From assembly GCF_000445445.1 (NCBI RefSeq), contig NZ_ASXP01000004.1:310001-374000 (forward strand): 64,000 nucleotides of DNA. Reading direction: 5' to 3'. Position 1 is the stretch's first letter; each line of letters begins with the position of its first letter. This document shows, in pieces, positions 35,858-45,471 of this stretch. The notes under the pieces are model-generated. The model saw only the letters and a program-made list of their open reading frames with translations. It was not told where the DNA came from and did no database searches. The DNA is from Sporomusa ovata DSM 2662 (GTDB lineage Bacteria > Bacillota > Negativicutes > Sporomusales > Sporomusaceae). Made by a program: the position numbers and the translations under genes.

Positions 35858-37880
35858 CCCGACTTTTACAGTTAGCAGAATATACGAAGCAGACAGAGTG
35901 GAATAATATGCTTATAAAATGCGGATTTCCGCATTTTTTTGCGCTTTTTATATTGTGTTATACTACAGATATGCTACAATATAAAGGAGGTGATGTTCCA
36001 TGATAAGAAAAGACCGTGTAAAGCGTGGTGGCGTTATTAAGACGCACATCCGTGTTGTCGAAGGGTATCGCCCTGGACCGGGGATGCCCACCAAGCAGCG
36101 TACTATTAGAAGTTTTGGTTATTTCGAAGATCAGCCAGATCCCGAGGCTTTCATGGCTATGGTGGAGGAGTTCGACGCTAACTTTAAAGATAATGTTCCC
36201 TTACGAATCGAAGTTGCAGCCAATGCGCTGATGTATGGTGGGGAAAACCGACGGCAGAACTACGGATACAAGTTCCTGGAGGCCGTCTATAATCTGCTCG
36301 AAATTAATTCGTTTATCAAGGACTATGAAAAATTACACCGATTTCGAGGAGAATATTCACCCAGCGATATTTTCAAGTTTCTAGTGTTGGCAAGAATTCT
36401 CTGGCCGGACTCGAAGCGGGCCTCCTGTCAAAGGAAGGACAACTTCTACGGGATGCACACGAATTTCACACTGCCAGATATCTACAGATCGCTTGACCTC
36501 TTCGCGGATTTTGAGGTGGAGTTGCAGCGGCATTTGAACGAACGTGTCAAAAAGACGATCGGCCGCGACCTTTCCTATGCATTCTATGACGTGACCAATT
36601 ATTTCTTCGAGATCGATTTTCCCAATGGCGAGGATGACCTTCGGAAAAGAGGCGTATCGAAAGAACACCGCACCGACCCTATTGCCGCAATGGGGCTGTT
36701 TATGGATTCCAACGGGTTACCGGTCAGTATGTCGGTATTCCCCGGCAACACAAGCGATTCTCTTACGCTTCAGCCGACTATGAAGGATATCAAGGATTCG
36801 TACGGATTAGGAAGACTGATCGTGGTGGCCGACAAGGGGCTCAACTCGTCAAAGAATATCGACGCTATCGTGTACAACGGGGACGGTTTTGTATTCTCAC
36901 AGATACTAAAAGGAAAAAAAGGCCAGCGTTACAATGAAAAGCTATTTGACTCAAGCGGATGGACATCAAACGAAAAGGATACGTACAGATTCAAGTTGTT
37001 CGAAGAAGAATACGAGGGAAAGGACCAGGATGGAAAAAAAGAAATCCGGGTAAGAAAAGTACTTTTATATTGGAGCAAAGCAGAAGCCGACATGGCGAAG
37101 CGCAAACGGGAAGAAAAACTGGAAAAGGCAGCGCGTTCGGTCAAAAACAATGCCTACAGTATTCCAAAAGGTGTCGACGAATATACAAAAGAAGCCATCG
37201 TTGACAAAGAGACCGGGGAGATATTGGAAAACACAAAAAAGCTCCGCAGCGTGGACTTGGAAAAGGCGGAGAAAGACGCGATGTATGATGGGTATTTTTG
37301 CATTATTACTAGCGAAATGGACTACGATGAGCGGAGAATTCGACAGGTGTACAGCGGACTCTGGCAGATAGAACAGTCATTTAGAATTATGAAAACCGAT
37401 CTTTATGCCAGACCCGTATTCGTTAGCAAAAACGAACATATACGTGCGCATTTTCTGATCTGTTTCGTCGCGCTTCTTGTAATCCGAATTATTCAGCATC
37501 GTATGGGAGAAAAAGCTCTGTCGGCCGAGCGAATTGCAAGAGCACTGGGTACCGCGACATGTCAGGTTTTGAAGGGTGGTATCATTCACCTCGACGATGT
37601 CGGCGGTGCGATTGCATTTCAAAAGGTGCGAAACAAAAAAGGCGAGATAGTGGATACGTTGGTCTATTCGGATAAAGACGAAATCGCGCTGGACTACAAG
37701 TTAATTCAGGAAACGTTCGGCACGAATTTTTACAATGTTTATCCGAGGCAGGAGGTATTCAATAAATTCCTAAAAAATATTACTGTAGCATAACAGAATT
37801 TACATATGAATCAACTACAAAGAAGCCCGTAGTTTCAACGGCTAGGGGCTTCTCGCGTTTTTTAAACTGTAAAACTCGGG
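35858..37880 (+). mobile_element. IS1634-like insertion sequence (element A)
   Basis: 2023 bp bounded by 14-bp inverted repeats, CCCGACTTTTACAG at 35858-35871 and CTGTAAAACTCGGG at 37867-37880 (one mismatch), and flanked by perfect 183-bp direct repeats. It holds one transposase gene. Long variable target duplications are an established trait of IS1634 relatives. Confidence 0.92.
36000..37793 (+). CDS. IS1634-family transposase (element A)
   Basis: 597 residues, full length. DDE-type IS4/IS1634 fold: AFYDVTNYFFEID (first Asp region, about 193-205), LIVVADKGLNSSKNI (second Asp, about 278), and the C-terminal Y-(2)-R-(3)-E-(6)-K signature in YSGLWQIEQSFRIMKTDLYARPVF (about 445-468). RBS AAAGGAGGTG lies before the ATG. 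No internal stop or frameshift was seen, so it may be active. Codon and base use differ somewhat from its neighbours. Confidence 0.93.
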   Translation: MIRKDRVKRGGVIKTHIRVVEGYRPGPGMPTKQRTIRSFGYFEDQPDPEAFMAMVEEFDANFKDNVPLRIEVAANALMYGGENRRQNYGYKFLEAVYNLLEINSFIKDYEKLHRFRGEYSPSDIFKFLVLARILWPDSKRASCQRKDNFYGMHTNFTLPDIYRSLDLFADFEVELQRHLNERVKKTIGRDLSYAFYDVTNYFFEIDFPNGEDDLRKRGVSKEHRTDPIAAMGLFMDSNGLPVSMSVFPGNTSDSLTLQPTMKDIKDSYGLGRLIVVADKGLNSSKNIDAIVYNGDGFVFSQILKGKKGQRYNEKLFDSSGWTSNEKDTYRFKLFEEEYEGKDQDGKKEIRVRKVLLYWSKAEADMAKRKREEKLEKAARSVKNNAYSIPKGVDEYTKEAIVDKETGEILENTKKLRSVDLEKAEKDAMYDGYFCIITSEMDYDERRIRQVYSGLWQIEQSFRIMKTDLYARPVFVSKNEHIRAHFLICFVALLVIRIIQHRMGEKALSAERIARALGTATCQVLKGGIIHLDDVGGAIAFQKVRNKKGEIVDTLVYSDKDEIALDYKLIQETFGTNFYNVYPRQEVFNKFLKNITVA

Positions 37881-38063
37881 TCAGTCCGGCTTTAAAGCCG
37901 CGGACTGCATCATCCAGGTTTTGAGTTAGTTGTAAAATACCGATTTGATGCAAGTGTATAACACCTCGATGATTATTTTTTATTACATTTTCCACATGGG
38001 CTGGATTAATACCTGCCATAATGCTGGAGCAATCTTTAAAGAAAACCAGAATATGTGTTATAA
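37881..38063. repeat. 183-bp target-site duplication, right copy
   Basis: Identical to 35675-35857. It carries a dead copy of the first about 45 codons of the substrate-binding protein gene, followed by the original upstream DNA. Confidence 0.92.
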
Positions 38064-38177
38064 TTGTTTACAGTTGTGTTCTATGGAGTGGCTCTGAAAA
38101 AGCAGTGACACCGTGGGCGCAGTTTGTAAGTGGATACTGGCGGCAGTCAAGCCAATAGGCAGGAGGTTAGGGTTTAA

Positions 38178-38807
38178 ATGAAAATATGCTTTCTCGGCTG
38201 TGGTATTTTTCAATTGGAACTGGAAAAAATTATTGCGGAATTTGAGCAGGAAAAGCTTTTTGATTGTGAGTTTTCTGTAGTGTATCTGCCGCTGCGTGTG
38301 CATGTGGACTTAAAAAAATTACAGGAAAAAGTAGTGCAGGCCTTAGACACGGTGCAGGCGGACAGAGTGATTTTTATGTTTGGCGAAAAATGTCATTCGC
38401 TGTTTGATGAATTTTTGCGCGGCTATGATTTGATTCGTTTGCCGGGCTCAAGTTGTTGGGAAATTTTTCTGGGAGCGCTGTTGCCGGATGGGCAGAAGCG
38501 TGATCCCAAGACTTTTTATATGACACCCAGCTGGCTAAAGAAGTGGCGTGAATTTTTTGATCCGGGCTGGGGTGTGGATGAAGTGGCTATGAGACAGGCT
38601 TTTGCCTTTTATGACAATATTGTGCTGGTTGATACCGGAATTTGCGAATATACGGACGAGGATATCCTGGAATTTTTTGAACATACGCAGGTACCAATTG
38701 AAATTGAAACAGGAGATTTGACGTATTTTAAAAATATCATAATGGAAGCAGTGCGGGAGGCCTTGGCAAGTGAAAAAAATTTTGTGGGACGGAGGCCAAT
38801 TGATTAA
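38178..38807 (+). CDS. DUF1638 domain protein
   Basis: 209 residues. RBS AGGAGG lies upstream of the ATG. N-terminal MKICFLGCGIFQLELEKII, then ADRVIFMFGEKCHSL, RLPGSSCWEIFLGAL, FYMTPSWLKKW and VLVDTGICEYTD correspond to DUF1638, a family common in methanogens and anaerobic Firmicutes and often found near corrinoid or methyltransferase genes. The conserved cysteines (GCG, KCH, SSCWE, GIC) suggest metal or cofactor binding, which is inference. No such partner is nearby here; dnaE follows 53 bp later. Confidence 0.85.
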   Translation: MKICFLGCGIFQLELEKIIAEFEQEKLFDCEFSVVYLPLRVHVDLKKLQEKVVQALDTVQADRVIFMFGEKCHSLFDEFLRGYDLIRLPGSSCWEIFLGALLPDGQKRDPKTFYMTPSWLKKWREFFDPGWGVDEVAMRQAFAFYDNIVLVDTGICEYTDEDILEFFEHTQVPIEIETGDLTYFKNIIMEAVREALASEKNFVGRRPID

Positions 38808-38860
38808 GTTCAAGCTACCAATGCAATCTGATGACTATCGAGGAAGGATAATAAGTCTTT

Positions 38861-41800
38861 ATGAATACTGAAAAATATGCTGCCAACAATGGAGGCTTTG
38901 TCCATCTCCACAATCACACTGAATATAGTCTATTAGACGGGGCCGGACGAATAGAAGACCTGGTGTCCCGGGCCAAAGAACTGGGAATGCCTGCAGTAGC
39001 CGTGACTGACCATGGCACTATGTATGGTATTATCGATTTTTATAAACAGGCTAAAAAACAGGGCATCAAGCCTATTATCGGTTGCGAGGTATATGTCGCG
39101 CCCCGGTCACGGTTTGATAAAGCAGCTGTCGAGGGGGAATCCTACTATCACTTGGTGCTGCTGGCTACTAATGAGCAGGGGTATCGCAACCTGATCGAAC
39201 TGGTGTCACGCGGTTATAGTGAAGGGTTTTACTATAAACCCCGTATTGACCGGGAGATACTTCGCAGCTATAACGAAGGACTTATTGGTTTAAGTGCCTG
39301 TATTGCCGGGGAGATCCCTGCGGCCATACTGCGGGGAGATATTGACAAAGCCGAGGCCCTGGCTAGTGAGTACAAGGAGATTTTTGGGGCGGAAAACTTC
39401 TTTATTGAGCTTCAGGATCATGGAATGCCTGAGGAAAAACAAGCCAATCAGCAGCTCGTCAAAATAGCGCAAAAATTGGGTCTGGGTCTTGTTGCCACAA
39501 ATGATGCTCATTACATTAACAAGCAGGACGCCGAATGCCATGATGTGTTGCTTTGTATTCAAACAGGCAAAACGGTGGACGAGCCAGGCCGGATGCGTTT
39601 TCCAAGTGATGATTTTTACTTGAAGACCCCGGCTGAAATGGCAGAACTCTTTGCTGAATATCCGGAAGCGCTGGCAAATACCTGTAAGATTGCTGAGCGG
39701 TGTGATGTCACCTTCAATTTTGATATACTCTATTTACCTGATTTCCCGACACCGGACGGAACAAGTGATGCTGAATACCTGACCAAGCTATGCCGTGAGG
39801 CCCTTTCCAGGCGGTATTCTGAGGTAACACCTGAAGTAACGGCCCGGCTTGACTATGAGCTTGACGTAATCAAGAAAATGGGGTATCCCAGTTACTTTCT
39901 GATTGTCTGGGATTTCGTCAACTATTCCCGTACAAAGTCAATTCCCGTAGGTCCGGGGAGAGGTTCAGCGGCAGGCAGCATTGTTGCTTATTTATTAGGC
40001 ATTACTAGTATTGATCCCCTTAAATATGGTTTATTATTTGAACGATTTTTAAATCCTGAACGGGTATCCATGCCGGATATTGATATTGATTTTTGCTACG
40101 AACGCCGCAGTGAAATTATTGAGTATGTTGTGGCCCGTTATGGCAGTGACCGGGTGGCGCAAATCATTACCTTTGGTACCATGGCGGCGCGGGCAGCTAT
40201 TCGTGATGTAGGCCGGGCGCTAAACCTGCCTTATGGCGATGTCGACCGTATTGCTAAACTGGTGCCTGCCGAACTGGGGATTACGCTAAAAAAGGCATTA
40301 ACCGCTAATAAGGAACTAAAAGAGTTATACGATACAGAGGACTCGGTAAAGAAACTGGTTGACCTGGCGATGGCCGTGGAGGGTTTGCCGCGTCATGCCT
40401 CAACTCATGCTGCCGGCGTAGTAATTGCCAAAGAGCCGCTGACGCATTTTGCGCCCTTGCAGCTATCAAGCGAGGGCTTTCTTGTCACTCAGTATGATAA
40501 AGACCGGGTTGAGGAAATCGGTCTGTTAAAGATGGACCTTTTGGGACTGAGAACGCTGACGGTCATCGGCGATGCTATTAAGCTTATTAAGGAGAACCGG
40601 GGCGAAGAACTGGACATCGAACAAATTCCGCTTGCCGATACCAAAACCTGTGCCATGCTGGCAAGCGGCGATACCTCAGGCGTATTTCAGATAGAATCAG
40701 GCGGCATGACTAATCTTGTGAAAGAACTTAGGCCTGAGCGGTTTGACGATTTGATTCCACTAATGGCGCTTTACCGGCCAGGACCGCTTGGCAGTGGTAT
40801 GGTGTCTGACTTTATTGAGGGTCGTCACGGCAAAAAGATCGTTACTTATTTGCACCCCGTGCTTGAGCCGATTTTGAAAGATACCTTTGGGGTTATTTTG
40901 TATCAGGAACAGGTTATGGAGATTGCCTCGACGCTAGCTGGGTTTACACTCGGACAGGCTGACCTTTTGCGCCGGGCCATGGGGAAAAAGAAACATGAAG
41001 TACTGGCCGCGCAGCGCGAGAATTTTCTTAAGGGAGCAGCTGAGAGGGGGATTGATGCTAAGCTAGCCCATGAGGTGTTTGAACTTATGACCCATTTTGC
41101 TGACTACGGCTTTAATAAATCTCACAGTGCTGCTTATGCTCTGGTTACATACCAGACAGCTTATCTCAAGGCCCATTATCCTCAGGAATTTTATGCCGCT
41201 TTGCTGACAAGTGTCATGGGTACGAATGATAAGATTGGTTATTATATTGAAGAATGCCGCCGTCGGAAGATTGCTGTTTTGCCACCAGATATTAATGCCA
41301 GCGGCAAGGCCTTTTCTGTTGACCGCGGTGCGATACGCTTTGGTCTGGCAGGTGTAAAAAATGCCGGCGATAATGCGCTGGAAAGCATTATTGCGGCCCG
41401 GAAAAAAGGCGGGGATTTTACTTCACTTGTTGATTTTTGCTCCCGTGTAGATATGCGGCTTGTCAATAAACGCGTGATTGAGAGTTTGATTAAGTGCGGA
41501 GCCTTTGACTCGCTCAAGGCTCGCCGGGCCCAATTTTTGGAGGTTTTAGAACAGGCAGTGGAGGTGGCCGCCTGCCGGCAAAAGGATGCCGCAAGTGGTC
41601 AATTAGGGTTGTTCGGCGATGATACGCTGGAATGTGTTAATGATGTTGTTCTGCCTGACATAGCTGAATTGCCTCAGGAACAACTATTGGCGCTGGAAAA
41701 AGAAATAACCGGTTTTTATATAACCGGTCATCCGTTAGATAAATATCGTGCTAAGCTTGAGACTTTGCCTGCGCTGGGGAGTTTGGCAGAAGGGCAGTAC

Positions 41801-42286
41801 ACCGACGGGCAGCTCATTCGTGTGGGCGGACTGATTGCCAGTGCTAAGCGCATTAATACCAAAAATGGCAGTATGATGTGTTTTGTTGCTCTTGAAGATT
41901 TTACCGGACAGGTAGAAGTCATTGTATTTCCCCGGGTTTTTGAAAAAACAGGTCGTCTGCTGGCTCCTGACTTGCCGGTAATGGTTTACGGGCGTCTTAA
42001 TATTCATGAAGAAGGTGCCAAAATTATGGCTGACGATATTCTTCCCCTTGGCAATGCCGGGGCAGAAGTTAGAATTACCCTGAATAAAGACCAGGAAACG
42101 TCTGACGTTTTAGCCGGACTAAAAAAACTGCTCAATAAATATACCGGTTCCTCGACCGTTTATTTGCATCTTGTGGATAGTCGCCGGGTAATTAAAACCG
42201 AACGGGATTTTTGGATTGAGCCGACACCGGCGGCACTTGCTGCCATTGAGGGGCTTTTGGGAAAAGGGACAGTCACTACTTGTTAA
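38861..42286 (+). CDS. dnaE: DNA polymerase III alpha subunit
   Basis: 1141 residues, standard for DnaE (not PolC). The PHP domain begins VHLHNHTEYSLLDGAGRI (about 15-32). The polymerase core has GPGRGSAAGSIVAYLLGI (about 366), the catalytic pair in MPDIDIDFCYERR (about 405-417) and the third acidic region LLKMDLLGLRTLTVI (about 560). GVILYQEQVMEIA, HSAAYALVTYQTAYLK and a C-terminal OB fold (IRVGGLIASAKRINTKNGSMMCF, about 987) follow. It replicates the chromosome with the clamp and clamp loader. The last 11 bp overlap the convergent ydcF-like gene. Confidence 0.98.
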   Translation: MNTEKYAANNGGFVHLHNHTEYSLLDGAGRIEDLVSRAKELGMPAVAVTDHGTMYGIIDFYKQAKKQGIKPIIGCEVYVAPRSRFDKAAVEGESYYHLVLLATNEQGYRNLIELVSRGYSEGFYYKPRIDREILRSYNEGLIGLSACIAGEIPAAILRGDIDKAEALASEYKEIFGAENFFIELQDHGMPEEKQANQQLVKIAQKLGLGLVATNDAHYINKQDAECHDVLLCIQTGKTVDEPGRMRFPSDDFYLKTPAEMAELFAEYPEALANTCKIAERCDVTFNFDILYLPDFPTPDGTSDAEYLTKLCREALSRRYSEVTPEVTARLDYELDVIKKMGYPSYFLIVWDFVNYSRTKSIPVGPGRGSAAGSIVAYLLGITSIDPLKYGLLFERFLNPERVSMPDIDIDFCYERRSEIIEYVVARYGSDRVAQIITFGTMAARAAIRDVGRALNLPYGDVDRIAKLVPAELGITLKKALTANKELKELYDTEDSVKKLVDLAMAVEGLPRHASTHAAGVVIAKEPLTHFAPLQLSSEGFLVTQYDKDRVEEIGLLKMDLLGLRTLTVIGDAIKLIKENRGEELDIEQIPLADTKTCAMLASGDTSGVFQIESGGMTNLVKELRPERFDDLIPLMALYRPGPLGSGMVSDFIEGRHGKKIVTYLHPVLEPILKDTFGVILYQEQVMEIASTLAGFTLGQADLLRRAMGKKKHEVLAAQRENFLKGAAERGIDAKLAHEVFELMTHFADYGFNKSHSAAYALVTYQTAYLKAHYPQEFYAALLTSVMGTNDKIGYYIEECRRRKIAVLPPDINASGKAFSVDRGAIRFGLAGVKNAGDNALESIIAARKKGGDFTSLVDFCSRVDMRLVNKRVIESLIKCGAFDSLKARRAQFLEVLEQAVEVAACRQKDAASGQLGLFGDDTLECVNDVVLPDIAELPQEQLLALEKEITGFYITGHPLDKYRAKLETLPALGSLAEGQYTDGQLIRVGGLIASAKRINTKNGSMMCFVALEDFTGQVEVIVFPRVFEKTGRLLAPDLPVMVYGRLNIHEEGAKIMADDILPLGNAGAEVRITLNKDQETSDVLAGLKKLLNKYTGSSTVYLHLVDSRRVIKTERDFWIEPTPAALAAIEGLLGKGTVTTC

Positions 42287-42860
42287 GCACTAACAGCGAT
42301 AACATGGCCGCTCCTTCGCGGGCATACTGCTTGGCCGTAAGGTAGGCGTTGTCTGCCATAGGGGCAGGTGAACCGCTGGCCTCTATGCCTAGCTGCCGGG
42401 CAAGTACTAAAGAACGTCTAATGTGGGAAGCATTAGAAACAATGATGGCATTACGAAAGCCTTGCTCATTCATAATCGTTTTTGAATTAAGCAGATTTTG
42501 GTATGTATTATAGGATTTATCTTCCAGATAAATCCTTTTAGTTGGAATACCGTTGGCGACCAGATAGCTGCGCATGATACTGGCCTCGGTGGCTATCTCA
42601 TCAAGTCCCTGGGCACCGCTGACGATAATGGTTGGTGCGTAGCCCTGCTTATACAGCTGGATGGTTTCATCGAGACGCAACCTGAGCATGGTGCTAGGCT
42701 GGCTGCCAATAAGTTTGGCTCCTAACACAATGATGGTATCGCTGGGCAGTGGTTTTGTCAGGTGGCCTGCCGCAATAATGGGGATTTCAACAACAGCCAC
42801 AGTGAGCATGACTAGCAGTAATAGATAACGACGTAGTTTTTGATGGATAAGTAACCTCAT
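42276..42860 (-). CDS. YdcF/SanA-like DUF218 membrane protein
   Basis: 194 residues. One N-terminal membrane helix (about 10-32), then a DUF218 domain: SDTIIVLGAKL, TIIVSGAQGLDEIATEASIM, IYLEDKSYNTYQNLLNSK and AIIVSNASHIRRSLVLARQLG. Relatives act in cell-envelope processes (vancomycin resistance SanA, ElyC); the exact reaction is unknown. It is convergent with dnaE, overlapping by 11 bp, with no terminator visible between them. Confidence 0.88.
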   Translation of the reverse strand: MRLLIHQKLRRYLLLLVMLTVAVVEIPIIAAGHLTKPLPSDTIIVLGAKLIGSQPSTMLRLRLDETIQLYKQGYAPTIIVSGAQGLDEIATEASIMRSYLVANGIPTKRIYLEDKSYNTYQNLLNSKTIMNEQGFRNAIIVSNASHIRRSLVLARQLGIEASGSPAPMADNAYLTAKQYAREGAAMLSLLVLNK

Positions 42861-43070
42861 AGTTATTGCCTCCGGCTGATGTAAGTTTTTCTTTATTATA
42901 CCACTACGAACTATATTCCGTGTGTAACTGACGCAATACTGCCTGAAAAAAATAAAAGTTTTGGATAAAGTTTTACAAAAATTGTTGCAGATTCCCAGTA
43001 AATAATATTAGAATAAGAGATGGCCTTATTTGTAACCCATATTCTGATATTTACAACAGGAGGATACTTA

Positions 43071-43856
43071 ATGGACATAATAGTCTGTGTCAAGCAAGTG
43101 CCTGACACCACTGAAGTTAAAATTGACCCGCAGACAAATACATTGATTCGCCAGGGAGTACCAAGCATTGTAAATCCTTTTGATAAAAATGCGGTAGAAG
43201 AAGCCTTGAAGCTAAAAGAAAAGCATGGCGGCAAGGTCACGGTTATTTCGATGGGACCGGCTCAGGCCAAGGATGCCTTGAAAGAGTGTATTGCACTTGG
43301 GGCTGATGAAGCTATTTTACTAAGTGATCGCGCTTTTGGCGGAGCGGATACGTTAGCTACCAGCCGTACTTTAGCTGCCGGAATTAAGAAAATCGGTAAT
43401 TTTGACGTAATTATATGCGGCAAGCAGGCCATTGATGGTGATACTGCCCAGGTTGGACCGGAGATTGCCGAGCATCTGAACATTTCCCAAATTACCTATG
43501 TTTCCAAATTGGAAATTACTGATGGTGTTGTTCGGGCTGAACGCGAACATGAAGAAGGCTATGAAGTTTTTGAGACGAAGCTGCCAGTGCTTTTGAGTGT
43601 GGTAAAATCGATTAATGAACCACGCTATCCTAGTATCAAAGGCACTATGAAAGCCAACCGCAAAGAGATTCCTATCTGGACGGCTGCTGATGTTGATGTA
43701 AATCCTGAACATATTGGACTTAAAGGCTCACCTACTCAAGTGCGCCGTATTTTTACCCCCAAACAGCGGGTACAAGGTGAAATTATTCAGGAAGATAACG
43801 CTCGTACTGCTGTAAATCGTTTGCTGACGAAACTGAACCAAGCGAAAATCATCTGA
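43071..43856 (+). CDS. etfB: Electron transfer flavoprotein beta subunit
   Basis: 261 residues from the ATG at 43071, preceded by AGGAGG; the frame is open above but without homology. Start MDIIVCVKQVPDTTEVKID, AVEEALKLKEKHGGKVTVISMG, ICGKQAIDGDTAQVGPEIAE and the EPRYPSIKGTMKA nucleotide-binding loop are typical EtfB. It pairs with EtfA (19 bp downstream) to hold FAD, with the beta subunit carrying either AMP or, in bifurcating forms, a second FAD. No acyl-CoA dehydrogenase gene is adjacent. Confidence 0.96.
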   Translation: MDIIVCVKQVPDTTEVKIDPQTNTLIRQGVPSIVNPFDKNAVEEALKLKEKHGGKVTVISMGPAQAKDALKECIALGADEAILLSDRAFGGADTLATSRTLAAGIKKIGNFDVIICGKQAIDGDTAQVGPEIAEHLNISQITYVSKLEITDGVVRAEREHEEGYEVFETKLPVLLSVVKSINEPRYPSIKGTMKANRKEIPIWTAADVDVNPEHIGLKGSPTQVRRIFTPKQRVQGEIIQEDNARTAVNRLLTKLNQAKII

Positions 43857-43875
43857 TTAACAGGGGGTATTTTAA

Positions 43876-45075
43876 ATGGCTGTAATTATAGAAAAAGAAC
43901 AGTGTATTGGCTGTAGTGCCTGTGTCGGCGCCTGCCCATTCGGCGCGATTGTTATGGAAGATGATAAAGCTGTAGTTACCGATACTTGTACAGTGTGTGG
44001 TGCCTGTGTTGATGTATGTGCTGTAACGGCCATCACTCGTCCTGCTGCCGGAGAACCGGCGGTAGATACCAGTGAGTATAAAGGCGTTTGGGTATATATT
44101 GAGCAGTTTCAGGGCAAAGCCCGGAGCGTCGGATTTGAACTCTTAGGCCAGGGACGCATACTAGCAGACTCTAGGGGACAGGAATTAGCCGCCGTACTTA
44201 TCGGCGATGATGTGGCACCATTAGCCAGGGAACTGTTTGCCAGTGGTGCAGATAAAGTGTACTTAATTGAAGGTCCAGAGTATAAGCACTATAGTACAGA
44301 TGCTTACACTATTGCAATTACGGATTTAATTCATACCTATAAGCCTGCGGTTATTCTCATGGGGGCGACCAATGACGGGCGCGATCTTGGCCCACGGGTA
44401 GCCTGCCGGGTAGGTACTGGTCTGACAGCTGATTGTACCAGTCTGGGGATTGATGAAGAATCAGGACTTGTTGCCTGGACTCGTCCGGCCTTTGGCGGCA
44501 ACATTATGGCTACCATTCTTTGTCCTAACCATCGTCCGCAAATGGGGACTGTCAGGCCAAATGTTTTCAAACGTCCCAAGCCGGATATGTCCCGTTCTGG
44601 GGAACTGGTTCGAGTTGCCAGCAAAGTTAAGGCAGCTGACATTCGCACCAAGCTGATTGAAATTTTGTCACTTGCTGACACGGCCTCCTGCAATCTGGAA
44701 GAGGCTGAGTTTATTGTTGCCGGTGGCCGGGGTATGGGGAAACCGGAGAATTTTGCGCTGATTGAAGAATTGGCTGCCATATTAGGCGGTGCTGTCGGCG
44801 CTTCCCGCGCCGCAGTTGATGCTGGTTGGAAACCAGCTATTCACCAGGTTGGACAAACCGGCAAAACAGTAGCCCCGAAGGTCTACATTGCCTGCGGCAT
44901 TAGCGGCGCTATCCAGCACTTGGCAGGAATGTCGACATCTGACATCATTATCGCCATCAACAAAGATGCTGATGCTCCTATATTTAAGTCGGCCAACTTT
45001 GGTATTGTCGGTGATGTTTTGGAAGTATTGCCGATATTAATTGAGGAAATTAAGAAGCTTAAACAGGCTTGTTAA
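43876..45075 (+). CDS. etfA: Electron transfer flavoprotein alpha subunit with N-terminal ferredoxin domain
   Basis: 399 residues, about 65 longer than plain EtfA because of an N-terminal 2[4Fe-4S] domain: CIGCSACVGACPFGAI and CTVCGACVDVCAVTAI (about 10-53, eight cysteines). The EtfA core follows, with the C-terminal FAD domain (GRGMGKPENFALIEELA, SRAAVDAGW, QVGQTGKTVAPKVYIACGISG, INKDADAPIF). Ferredoxin-fused EtfA occurs in anaerobes with electron-bifurcating or lactate/caffeyl-CoA systems. The partner dehydrogenase is not in the window. A strong terminator follows. Confidence 0.95.
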   Translation: MAVIIEKEQCIGCSACVGACPFGAIVMEDDKAVVTDTCTVCGACVDVCAVTAITRPAAGEPAVDTSEYKGVWVYIEQFQGKARSVGFELLGQGRILADSRGQELAAVLIGDDVAPLARELFASGADKVYLIEGPEYKHYSTDAYTIAITDLIHTYKPAVILMGATNDGRDLGPRVACRVGTGLTADCTSLGIDEESGLVAWTRPAFGGNIMATILCPNHRPQMGTVRPNVFKRPKPDMSRSGELVRVASKVKAADIRTKLIEILSLADTASCNLEEAEFIVAGGRGMGKPENFALIEELAAILGGAVGASRAAVDAGWKPAIHQVGQTGKTVAPKVYIACGISGAIQHLAGMSTSDIIIAINKDADAPIFKSANFGIVGDVLEVLPILIEEIKKLKQAC

Positions 45076-45087
45076 TGAATGCAATAA

Positions 45088-45132
45088 GTCCCGTGCGCAG
45101 GGAATAATTGCGTGCGGGACTCTGTTTTTTTA
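45088..45132 (+). terminator. Rho-independent terminator after etfBA
   Basis: AGTCCCGTGCGCA ... TGCGTGCGGGACT inverted repeat (one bulge) followed by CTG and T7; it ends the etf transcript before the FmdB-type gene. Confidence 0.88.
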
Positions 45133-45167
45133 AGGGTATACTAATACATTTGTGGAGGAATAACCAA

Positions 45168-45395
45168 ATGCCAATATATGAGTATTCATGTAAAAAATGC
45201 GGGAAATTGGTAGAATTGCTGCAGAAAACGGGTGTAGATAAAGCCGGTATTAATTGCCCGGACTGCGGTGAAGACGCCTTAATAAAAGTGTTTTCCGTAA
45301 CAGCACCGTCTCAAATGGAGAAGCCATCAATGCATGGGTGCAATATGCCTAATCATAAGGGAGCTTGTGGTGGTTGTTGTTCTGGATGCCATTAA
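45168..45395 (+). CDS. FmdB-family zinc-ribbon protein
   Basis: 75 residues from the ATG at 45168 with TGGAGG upstream. It starts MPIYEYSCKKCGKLVELLQK and has CPDCGEDAL, the two Cys knuckles of the FmdB/CxxC_CXXC_SSSS zinc ribbon, then a Cys-rich tail (GCNMPNHKGACGGCCSGCH). The family is of unknown function; first described as a putative regulator near formamidase genes. It is a single-gene unit with terminators on both sides. Confidence 0.88.
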   Translation: MPIYEYSCKKCGKLVELLQKTGVDKAGINCPDCGEDALIKVFSVTAPSQMEKPSMHGCNMPNHKGACGGCCSGCH

Positions 45396-45414
45396 AATAA
45401 CGATTAGTAGGAAG

Positions 45415-45454
45415 AAGCCTTTTCTTGACACACTAAGAGAAAAGGCTTTTTTTA
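45415..45454. terminator. Terminator between fmdB-like and eamA-like genes
   Basis: AAGCCTTTTCT ... AGAGAAAAGGCTT with a T7 run; an A-rich 5' side may allow function for the convergent - strand gene too. Confidence 0.85.
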
Positions 45455-45471
45455 TTGCTATAAGTCATTTG

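Noticed and set aside
37780..38019. 79-codon - strand frame after the IS element
   Set aside because: It is the duplicated 5' end of the substrate-binding protein gene running into IS sequence, a by-product of the target duplication.
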